Position numbers and translations under genes: made by a program
Shown here: one piece after another, positions 1 to 5,129 of the stretch
How positions within the stretch are numbered: the stretch's first letter is position 1
Layout of the letters: each line of letters opens with the position of its first letter
NCBI GenBank assembly: GCA_009786295.1
Contig: WQTN01000085.1
Coordinates: 1 to 6,212, forward strand
DNA from: Methanomassiliicoccaceae archaeon
GTDB taxonomy: Archaea > Thermoplasmatota > Thermoplasmata > Methanomassiliicoccales > Methanomethylophilaceae
Reading direction: 5' to 3'
DNA length: 6,212 nucleotides
The notes under the pieces: generated by a model
The model's input: only the letters and a program-made list of their open reading frames with translations
What the model was told of the DNA's origin: nothing
Database searches by the model: none

Positions 1-2
1 GA

Positions 3-86
3 GCCGAGATAGTCTAGCCCGGTACGGCGCGAGCCTGGAAAGCTCGTGGGAACTTTCCCTCGGGAGTTCGAATCTCCCTCTCGGCG
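3..86 (+). tRNA. tRNA-Ser, anticodon GGA
   Basis: This is a class II tRNA that folds completely by eye. The acceptor stem is GCCGAGA (3-9) with TCTCGGC (79-85), and the discriminator is G86, as usual for serine. The anticodon stem CGAGC/GCTCG (30-34, 42-46) encloses the loop CTGGAAA with anticodon GGA at 37-39, reading UCC and UCU. The long variable arm GGGAA/TTCCC (48-52, 55-59) is typical of Ser/Leu tRNAs. The T arm is GGGAG-TTCGAAT-CTCCC (62-78). The D stem is short (GTC with GGC). CC follows at 87-88 and then T, so CCA is not encoded and must be added enzymatically. No intron is present. The promoter lies outside the window. Confidence 0.97.
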
Positions 87-88
87 CC

Positions 89-95
89 TTTTTTT
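89..95 (+). terminator. T-run terminator of tRNA-Ser
   Basis: Seven consecutive T residues follow the tRNA 3' end by 2 nt. Archaeal RNA polymerase commonly stops at such T-tracts without needing a hairpin. The run lies in the roughly 20 bp between the tRNA and the end of the convergent pstB, where no stop signal for the pst transcript is visible on the other strand. Confidence 0.7.
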
Positions 96-106
96 CATAC
101 AGCATA

Positions 107-859
107 TCAGCCGAATATCCCGGACACATATCTCTTGGTAAGCTCGCTCTTCGGGTTCTCGAATATATCATTGGTCCTTCCGAACTCCTCCAGCTTGCCC
201 ATGTACATGAACCCTGTATAGTCGCTGATCCTCCTCGCCTGCTGCATATTATGGGTGACGGTGACCACTGTGTATTCTTTCTTTAGCTCAAGTGCCAGTT
301 CCTCTATCTTCGCGGTAGCGATCGGGTCCAGAGCCGAAGTCGGTTCATCCATCAGAAGCACTTCGGGGTTGATCGACAGCGCCCGTGCGATACAGAGCCT
401 TTGCTGCTGCCCTCCCGAAAGGGACAAAGCAAAAGCATTGAGCCTGTCCTTTACCTCATCCCACAAAGCAGCCTTCCTGAGGGATTCCTCGACAATGGCG
501 TCCAGTTCTTTGTGGTCCTTCACACCATGTAGTTTAGGGCCGTATGTGATGTTGTCTTTGATGGTCATCGGGAAGGGGTTGGGTTTCTGGAATATCATCC
601 CTACCTTCTTTCTCAGATTCAGAACATCTGTGCCAGATTTGCATATGTTATCTCCCTCGAAGAATACTATCCCGGTGGTCTTCGTCCCGTCTATCAGGTC
701 ATTCATTCTGTTGAATACCCGGATCAGAGTGGACTTTCCGCACCCTGAAGGTCCTATGAGCGCGGTAATCGCGTTCTTTTTGATCGGCATATTGATGTCT
801 ATCAGTGCCTGTTTCTCCCCGTACCAGAAGTTGAGATCGTTTGTTTCGATTATGTTCAT
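107..859 (-). CDS. pstB: Phosphate ABC transporter ATP-binding protein PstB
   Basis: PstB is the cytoplasmic ATPase of the high-affinity phosphate importer; its dimer hydrolyses ATP to drive phosphate through the PstC/PstA channel. The 250-aa length is normal for the family. Motifs seen: Walker A GPSGCGKST (36-44), Q-loop Q91 in the PstB-typical QKPNPFPMTI stretch (91-100), signature LSGGQQQR (147-154), Walker B VLLMDEP (167-173), D-loop SALD (175-178) and switch His203. All key residues are intact. The ATG at 857-859 follows the pstCA stop by 16 bp. No good SD sits close to it; the nearest GGTGA overlaps the pstCA stop, so expression may rely on translational coupling. It is the last gene of the pst operon and converges on the tRNA gene. 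Confidence 0.97.
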   Translation of the reverse strand: MNIIETNDLNFWYGEKQALIDINMPIKKNAITALIGPSGCGKSTLIRVFNRMNDLIDGTKTTGIVFFEGDNICKSGTDVLNLRKKVGMIFQKPNPFPMTIKDNITYGPKLHGVKDHKELDAIVEESLRKAALWDEVKDRLNAFALSLSGGQQQRLCIARALSINPEVLLMDEPTSALDPIATAKIEELALELKKEYTVVTVTHNMQQARRISDYTGFMYMGKLEEFGRTNDIFENPKSELTKRYVSGIFG

Positions 860-875
860 TGTTTCTGTAATGTTA

Positions 876-2915
876 TCACCATCCTGTTCTTTTGTTATAT
901 CTGCGCCTTATGATCGAAGCTGCCGCGAACAGAGCCACAACGATGATCATCAGCACCAGCGCCGTGCCATATTGATTGGTCGTGGAACCGGGCACTTCCG
1001 CTGCCAAAACATATAAGTGGTATGGAAGTGCCATTATCGGCTCTAAAAGCGAGAATGTCGCAGTTGTTTTGAATGCCACCGCGGCAGTGAACATTATGGG
1101 GGCGGTCTCTCCGATCGCCCTGCCTATGCTCAGTATGAAGCCTGTGATCACTCCTCCCATTGCCGCAGGAAGTACGACTTTCGCTATTGTGTGCCATTTG
1201 CTTGCTCCCATCGCGGCGGACGCCTCTGAGATTTCCTTCGGCACCGCGGTGACCGCCTCTTCGGTCGTTTTGATTATTGTGGGGAGTACCATCAGCGAAA
1301 GCGTTACGCATCCGCCTATCAAAGAATATCCCCACCCCAGCATTATCACGAGGAACGACATGCCAAACAGACCAAATATGATGGAGGGGGTCCCGTTCAG
1401 AGCATCTATCGCCTGCCTGATTATTCTCACAAACCTCGTATCTTTTGCATATTCCGCAAGATATACTCCCGAACACACTCCGAGGGGGAAAGATATCAGT
1501 GCGGTGCCTGCCATCAGCTCGAAAGTTCCGACAATGGCCGGCCATATTCCTCCTGCACGGCCAGAGGCCGAGGGGGAGTTGAATATGAAGTCTAAACTCA
1601 GCGCCGGCATTCCTCTCAGAACGATAATGCCTATAAATACCACAAGCACGAGGATCGTAGCAACCACGATCAGCCCCAAAGTGGAATAGATGAATTTTTG
1701 GACATATTTGGAACCGATCAGCTTTGACATCTTCTTTGATAAAAAGAACACAATTACAGCCAAAGCACCGATTGCAATACCTCCGAATGTGCCTATGAAC
1801 AGAGAAGACATCATGAAGGCAAGTGCAAATGCGATCGCATAAGACACCGCCGTCATGGCTGCATCTTTGTACTTCTGCATCGGCTCCGTCAGATGCGCGG
1901 TCATGCTATTGATCTTCTCTTCCAGGGGTGTTCTTTTCACCTCTCCCATCTTTACCTTTGTTTTCCGCACTATCCTACGCGCGGTCAGGTTCACAAAGAG
2001 AACGATTGCCATCAGGATTAAGGCCAGCAGGAACAGCGCAGAGTAGTGCAGGCTTCCGTGTACAACTTCTGGCATCTCCAATGCAATCGATGCGGTGAGT
2101 GTTCTCACCATATCAAATATGTTCCAAAGCGGCTCGGGGATCATTGCAGAGTTGCCGCAGACCATCATAACGGCCATTGTCTCTCCCAAAGCCCTGCCTA
2201 TCCCCAGTATCGCGGCTGCTGATATGCCCGATATCGCAGAGTGAATGACCACTTTCTTTGTTGTCTCCCATTTGGTCGCACCCATTGCCATGGATGCTTC
2301 CCTGTATGATCGGGGGACCGCTGCCAATGCGTCCTGAGACACAGATATTATTGTCGGAAGCGCCATTACCCCCAGCAGGAGCGAGCCTGCCAGCCATGAT
2401 GTCCCGTATCTAAGATGCTCGGGGAAGATGTCCATAAGCAACGGCACCATGACCACAAGGCCCATGAAACCATATACAACGCTCGGTATTCCCGCAAACA
2501 GTTCGCACATCGGCTTCAATATGCCCTTGATCCTTGGAGATGCAACGTCATTTATGTATATCGCTATGCCCAGCCCTACCGGCAGCGCAAATAATATCGA
2601 ACCGCCGGTGACCAGCAGCGTCCCCGTAATAAGTGATGATGCACCATACATGCCGGATCCGGGAGCCCAGACTTCGCCTGTCAGGAACTCCCACAGGCCA
2701 ATCTCTCTTATCGCATCCAAGCTGTTGTATGCCATGAAAATTATAATGAAAAATAATATGGCAACGGTCAAGACGACCGTTGCCATCAAAAGAAGTTTTG
2801 CCTTGTCCTTAAAACGCTCAAGAACCTGTCTCGAGTTGAATCCGGAAATGAGGGTTTCTTCTGTTTCTACACTATCCGGTGAGTCTTTGTAGAGAGTCGT
2901 GTCCTGAGGCGTCAT
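876..2915 (-). CDS. pstCA: Fused phosphate permease PstC-PstA
   Basis: One 679-aa reading frame holds both membrane subunits of the phosphate importer, normally two proteins of about 300 aa each. The PstC-like half has hydrophobic segments near 40-63, 94-121, 141-163, 173-192, 228-253 and 291-312, an EAA-type ATPase-docking loop (E206-A207 to G212) and GRALGET (240-246). The PstA-like half has segments near 408-434, 458-487, 508-527, 530-548, 586-610 and 648-670, a second EAA loop (E564-A565 to G570) and GRAIGETAP (598-606). Between them is a charged stretch (about 313-350) plus two further hydrophobic segments (352-374, 377-393), giving a likely 6+2+6 topology with both halves in the same orientation. 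I chose ATG 2915 because GGTGA ends 5 nt upstream; a GTG at 2924 would add three residues but lies within that SD. It follows pstS by 14 bp. Residue ranges are eye estimates. Confidence 0.93.
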   Translation of the reverse strand: MTPQDTTLYKDSPDSVETEETLISGFNSRQVLERFKDKAKLLLMATVVLTVAILFFIIIFMAYNSLDAIREIGLWEFLTGEVWAPGSGMYGASSLITGTLLVTGGSILFALPVGLGIAIYINDVASPRIKGILKPMCELFAGIPSVVYGFMGLVVMVPLLMDIFPEHLRYGTSWLAGSLLLGVMALPTIISVSQDALAAVPRSYREASMAMGATKWETTKKVVIHSAISGISAAAILGIGRALGETMAVMMVCGNSAMIPEPLWNIFDMVRTLTASIALEMPEVVHGSLHYSALFLLALILMAIVLFVNLTARRIVRKTKVKMGEVKRTPLEEKINSMTAHLTEPMQKYKDAAMTAVSYAIAFALAFMMSSLFIGTFGGIAIGALAVIVFFLSKKMSKLIGSKYVQKFIYSTLGLIVVATILVLVVFIGIIVLRGMPALSLDFIFNSPSASGRAGGIWPAIVGTFELMAGTALISFPLGVCSGVYLAEYAKDTRFVRIIRQAIDALNGTPSIIFGLFGMSFLVIMLGWGYSLIGGCVTLSLMVLPTIIKTTEEAVTAVPKEISEASAAMGASKWHTIAKVVLPAAMGGVITGFILSIGRAIGETAPIMFTAAVAFKTTATFSLLEPIMALPYHLYVLAAEVPGSTTNQYGTALVLMIIVVALFAAASIIRRRYNKRTGW

Positions 2916-2920
2916 TCGTA

Positions 2921-2925
2921 TCACC
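2921..2925 (-). promoter_or_regulatory. Ribosome binding site deciding the pstCA start
   Basis: GGTGA on the minus strand lies just after the pstS stop codon, with a 5-nt spacer to the ATG at 2913-2915. The same core with 4 to 7 nt spacing precedes pstS and the two exporter genes in this window. This favours the ATG over the in-frame GTG at 2922-2924, which overlaps the site itself. Confidence 0.65.
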
Positions 2926-2929
2926 GCAA

Positions 2930-3793
2930 TCAGGCCGTCGGCTTCACAGGAACGAAATCATTGTCTTCAACGATCTTTTGTCCCTGCGGTGACATTATCC
3001 ATGTGAGGAATGCTGCCACTTCACCGGTGGGCTCTCCTATTGTAGCCAGAATAAGGCTTCTGGAGATCTCATATGTGCCATTCAGAACAGTTTGCTGAGT
3101 TGGCATCACACCATCTATTGATATTACTGTTGTGACCGAAGTGTTTACGACCGGTATGGAACCGAGATTCACGTATCCTATCGAGCCGCGGGCGTTGTTG
3201 ACCTGCGTCAGCATGGCTCCGGTTGTGCCCTGAGTAGAATATTTGTTGAAGTTCTTTGATAGATCGCTTGTGCTTGTTCCGAGTTTGGATGCCATCGCTG
3301 CATCTAAAACTTCTCTTGTTCCGGAGGTCGAGTCCCTTACAATCGGACTGATCACAAGGTTGTTGCCGCCGACCTGATTCCAATTGGTGTATTCTCCACT
3401 GTATATCTTTGCCAGTTGCTCCAGCGTCAGATTAGTAACGCCTGAATTTTTATCCACAACAATGACCACTGCATCTCCGGCAATGATTAGAGGTCTCAGG
3501 TCGGACTCACCCGAATTTAGGTCTCTTGAGAGCATTCCTATATCGGCAGTACCATTTCTTAATGCCGGTGCCGCCGTGCCGGATCCCTGAGCGGTAATAT
3601 TGATGGTCACGTTTTTATGCTGTTTTTCATATATTTCCTGAAAATTTGCCATGATGGGCTGTACAGTTGTTGATCCTGCGACATTGATCGTTGCGGAGGA
3701 CTCATTATCCTTTGGTAAAAGAACGAATGCTCCTGCAACAAATATCACTGCCACAACCAACACTGCAGCCACGATAAGTGTCTTGTTTTCCAA
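2930..3793 (-). CDS. pstS: Phosphate-binding protein PstS, membrane-anchored
   Basis: This is the substrate-binding protein that captures phosphate outside the membrane and delivers it to PstCA. It is 287 aa. An N-terminal hydrophobic helix (about 5-26) follows a short MENK head. The protein has no cysteine, so it cannot be a lipoprotein; an uncleaved anchor or a signal peptide is likely. Phosphate-site motifs match the family: GSTTVQP (40-46), QGSGT (69-73), LSRD (88-91) and RDSTSGTRE (153-161), whose Arg153, Ser157, Gly158 and Thr159 keep the spacing of the phosphate-contacting residues of E. coli PstS. GSIGYVN (203-209) is also typical. The start is TTG (3791-3793), supported by GAGGTGA 7 nt upstream, with no better in-frame start nearby. 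First gene of the operon, divergent from phoU. Confidence 0.96.
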   Translation of the reverse strand: MENKTLIVAAVLVVAVIFVAGAFVLLPKDNESSATINVAGSTTVQPIMANFQEIYEKQHKNVTINITAQGSGTAAPALRNGTADIGMLSRDLNSGESDLRPLIIAGDAVVIVVDKNSGVTNLTLEQLAKIYSGEYTNWNQVGGNNLVISPIVRDSTSGTREVLDAAMASKLGTSTSDLSKNFNKYSTQGTTGAMLTQVNNARGSIGYVNLGSIPVVNTSVTTVISIDGVMPTQQTVLNGTYEISRSLILATIGEPTGEVAAFLTWIMSPQGQKIVEDNDFVPVKPTA

Positions 3794-3800
3794 GGTCTTT

Positions 3801-3807
3801 TCACCTC
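3801..3807 (-). promoter_or_regulatory. Strong SD of pstS
   Basis: GAGGTGA on the minus strand is spaced 7 nt from a TTG codon. It is what identifies that non-ATG codon as the pstS start. If transcription starts about 26 bp after the TATA box at 3829-3838, the mRNA begins near 3808 and the SD is almost at its 5' end. Confidence 0.8.
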
Positions 3808-3828
3808 AAATATTGACAATTTGTATCA

Positions 3829-3838
3829 TAAATATATA
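3829..3838 (-). promoter_or_regulatory. TATA box of the pstS-pstCA-pstB operon
   Basis: Reading the minus strand, TATATATTTA lies about 36 bp upstream of the TTG start. With the usual archaeal distance of about 26 bp, transcription would begin near 3808, leaving a 5' UTR of about 15 nt that carries the SD. The inverted repeat at 3856-3877 starts about 18 bp upstream of this box. Confidence 0.6.
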
Positions 3839-3855
3839 CGTGCTCGTTGTAAAAA

Positions 3856-3877
3856 GTGTACATATATGTTTGTACAC
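3856..3877. promoter_or_regulatory. Inverted repeat between the divergent pst and phoU promoters, candidate operator
   Basis: GTGTACA (3856-3862) and TGTACAC (3871-3877) are perfect 7-bp inverted arms around an 8-bp AT-rich spacer. Allowing one mismatch, the symmetry extends into flanking AAA/TTT (3852-3881). A 10-bp palindrome, ACATATATGT (3860-3869), is nested inside. It lies upstream of both TATA boxes, roughly -48 to -69 for pstS and -59 to -80 for phoU. A dimeric regulator serving both promoters is an inference; no known archaeal site was recognised. Confidence 0.5.
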
Positions 3878-3883
3878 ATTTAA

Positions 3884-3898
3884 TTCGTTAATTACGAA
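3884..3898. repeat. TTCGT/ACGAA inverted repeat upstream of phoU
   Basis: TTCGT (3884-3888) and ACGAA (3894-3898) form a 5-bp inverted repeat with a 5-bp spacer. A further ACGAA occurs at 3914-3918, exactly 20 bp (about two helical turns) after the previous one and overlapping the last base of the phoU TATA box. This could be a regulator site close to the phoU promoter, but in such AT-rich sequence short repeats also arise by chance. Confidence 0.3.
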
Positions 3899-3906
3899 CT
3901 TAAACG

Positions 3907-3914
3907 TTTTTATA
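3907..3914 (+). promoter_or_regulatory. TATA box of phoU, leaderless promoter
   Basis: TTTTTATA is centred about 25 bp before the A of the phoU ATG at 3936. That is the normal TATA-to-start-site distance in archaea, so transcription should begin at or next to the start codon. No SD sequence is present ahead of the ATG, which agrees with a leaderless mRNA. Confidence 0.65.
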
Positions 3915-3935
3915 CGAAGTAACATATGTATTTTC

Positions 3936-4931
3936 ATGGACACAAGACGGATACAGGTCACTCAGGGAGAGTCGTATATGATTACTCTCCCGAAGGACTG
4001 GGCAGAATCTTTGGGACTGAAGAAGAACGACAGCGTGAATGTCGAGGTGCAGTTCAACGGAGATCTTCTTGTCTCCCCTGTCAAAAAGGTCGAGGCCCCT
4101 AAAGACATAAAAAGAATTGATACTACTAATATAAAGAAAGAGGATTTCTTTTACAGACAGCTGGTCGGAGCCTACATCTCTGGCCACAATATGATCGAGG
4201 CGTTCTCTGAACATCCGCTTTCGAACTCCGTTATCGATGCGGTGAATTCCTTCACGCAGACGGCCATAGGCATTGAGGTCGTGGAAGAGGACGCCTACCG
4301 CATACTCGTCAAGGACCTGATTGACCATGCGGAGATCGGCCCCCGTAAAAGTTTGGAGAGAATGAGCCTCCTTGTGAGGAAATTGATCGGCGATGTGTTC
4401 GAATCCACTGCCGGCAACGACCGTCTGCGGATTGAGGACATGGAAAGACGTGACATGGAGGTCGACAGGGTCCACTGGCTGATATCTAGGCAGAACAACA
4501 TTTACAAAAAAGATCCGTGGCTGTGCAAAAAGATCGGATCGGACCTTTGCGAGTTGACGAATCATATCGCCGTCAGCAGAGTACTCGAAAGGATGGGAGA
4601 CCATACAGTGCTCCTTTCCAAAAATCTGGTGATGCTCATGAACGAAAATAAAGCGGAGGCTGTCGACAAAGGCATCAGAGAGATCGGCAATGAGATCATG
4701 AAGCTGTACAACGAATCGATCAGCGGCTGGCTGAAGACCGACATGAACACCGCCGAATGGTGCATTGAGGAGGGCGAGAGGCTGGTGAAGAAAATCGAAA
4801 AGACATTCAAGAAGATGGAAGTGGACATCCATACCGCATCATCCGCCAGCCTTATCGCCGGAAGCGCCAAGCGTATCGCGGAATATTGTATGGACATATC
4901 CGAACTGACCATTAATGCGGCTATGAAATAA
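3936..4931 (+). CDS. phoU: PhoU-like phosphate regulator with AbrB-type N-terminal domain
   Basis: Archaeal PhoU proteins are thought to modulate phosphate uptake through the Pst transporter. This 331-aa protein starts with a SpoVT/AbrB-like swapped-hairpin domain (about 4-50: RRIQVTQGESYMITLPK and LGLKKNDSVNVE), a fold that usually binds DNA as a dimer. A linker region (about 51-130) leads into the helical PhoU part, with REL-type motifs RRDMEVDR (171-178), RVLERMGDH (215-223) and AKRIAEYCMDISE (311-323), the last two resembling the metal-binding helices of PhoU bundles. The frame stays open upstream to 3651, but that part is antisense to pstS and lacks a promoter; ATG 3936 fits the domain start and the TATA spacing. 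It is divergent from pstS. DNA binding and autoregulation are inferred, not shown. Confidence 0.9.
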   Translation: MDTRRIQVTQGESYMITLPKDWAESLGLKKNDSVNVEVQFNGDLLVSPVKKVEAPKDIKRIDTTNIKKEDFFYRQLVGAYISGHNMIEAFSEHPLSNSVIDAVNSFTQTAIGIEVVEEDAYRILVKDLIDHAEIGPRKSLERMSLLVRKLIGDVFESTAGNDRLRIEDMERRDMEVDRVHWLISRQNNIYKKDPWLCKKIGSDLCELTNHIAVSRVLERMGDHTVLLSKNLVMLMNENKAEAVDKGIREIGNEIMKLYNESISGWLKTDMNTAEWCIEEGERLVKKIEKTFKKMEVDIHTASSASLIAGSAKRIAEYCMDISELTINAAMK

Positions 4932-4976
4932 GGATCCATTTATTCCCATAAGAAAACAATGTAATTCTATACATGA

Positions 4977-4996
4977 AATGTTTAATGATAAACATT
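4977..4996. promoter_or_regulatory. 8-bp inverted repeat abutting the exporter promoter, candidate operator
   Basis: AATGTTTA (4977-4984) and TAAACATT (4989-4996) are perfect inverted arms separated by ATGA. The right arm overlaps the first two bases of the TATA box at 4995-5003, covering the place where TFB would contact its recognition element. A repressor bound here would block initiation. It could instead be a weak hairpin after phoU, but no T-run follows it. No other terminator is obvious after phoU. Confidence 0.4.
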
Positions 4997-5003
4997 AAAT
5001 ATT
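4995..5003 (+). promoter_or_regulatory. TATA-like box of the ABC exporter operon
   Basis: TTAAATATT is followed about 25 bp later by ATG 5024. Transcription would thus start near 5024, giving a leader of about 100 nt before the exporter ATPase ATG at 5126. The surrounding region 4932-5023 is strongly AT-rich and holds no gene, so a promoter there is expected; other TATA-like words nearby make the exact choice uncertain. Confidence 0.4.
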
Positions 5004-5039
5004 ATTCGATAGATGTGTATTGCATGGAGATTGAACCCC

Positions 5040-5129
5040 ATGAATGATATATGTGCAGCAGTACATGTCAAAAAACGTATACGGAGGCGCACCGGGCCCT
5101 CTGTCCTTGCAGGCAAGGTGAGGGCATGA
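5040..5129 (+). CDS. Possible leader peptide ORF overlapping the exporter ATPase start
   Basis: An ATG at 5040 opens a 29-codon frame that ends in TGA at 5127-5129, sharing ATGA with the ATG of the ABC ATPase at 5126. GGAG at 5026-5029 is a weak SD 10 nt upstream. The peptide is basic, with KKRIRRR at residues 11-17, and resembles nothing I recognise. Its interest lies in position: ribosomes finishing it would pass through the hairpin at 5096-5125 and stop on the next start codon, a standard layout for translational coupling. A 29-codon frame can be open by chance. Confidence 0.3.
   Translation: MNDICAAVHVKKRIRRRTGPSVLAGKVRA
5096..5125 (+). promoter_or_regulatory. GC-rich hairpin burying the exporter ATPase SD
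   Basis: Two perfect 6-bp helices stack: GCCCTC (5096-5101) with GAGGGC (5120-5125), and CCTTGC (5105-5110) with GCAAGG (5113-5118), separated by a TGT/T internal loop and closed by a very small loop (effectively CAGG). The SD AGGTGAG (5116-5122) lies entirely in the 3' strand, and the hairpin ends one base before the ATG. As RNA this should hinder ribosome binding unless it is melted by translation of the leader ORF, a ligand, a protein or heat. The pairing is seen directly; the regulatory role is inferred. Confidence 0.55.

Noticed and set aside
255..1016. A 253-codon open frame on the plus strand opposite pstB and the end of pstCA
   Set aside because: It is antisense to strongly conserved PstB motifs, has no promoter or SD, and its translation shows no recognisable domain; it is a shadow of the real coding strand.
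3651..3935. Upstream extension of the phoU frame to ATG 3651
   Set aside because: The extra 95 codons lie opposite the pstS N-terminus and cover the divergent promoters. The TATA box at 3907-3914 and the AbrB domain start fit ATG 3936.
3900..4832. A 310-codon open frame on the minus strand across phoU
   Set aside because: It overlaps phoU fully, whose AbrB and PhoU motifs are clear, and its sequence looks like a reverse-strand translation with no domain.
4932..4976. Terminator for phoU
   Set aside because: The stretch is AT-rich but has no T-run of five or more and no stable stem; I could not support a specific site.
5051..5125. N-terminal extension of the exporter ATPase from ATG 5051, with four cysteines in 25 residues
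   Set aside because: There is no SD before 5051, a good SD precedes ATG 5126, and family similarity begins just after 5126. The CxxxC/CxC-like cysteines are interesting but not enough to claim a metal site.
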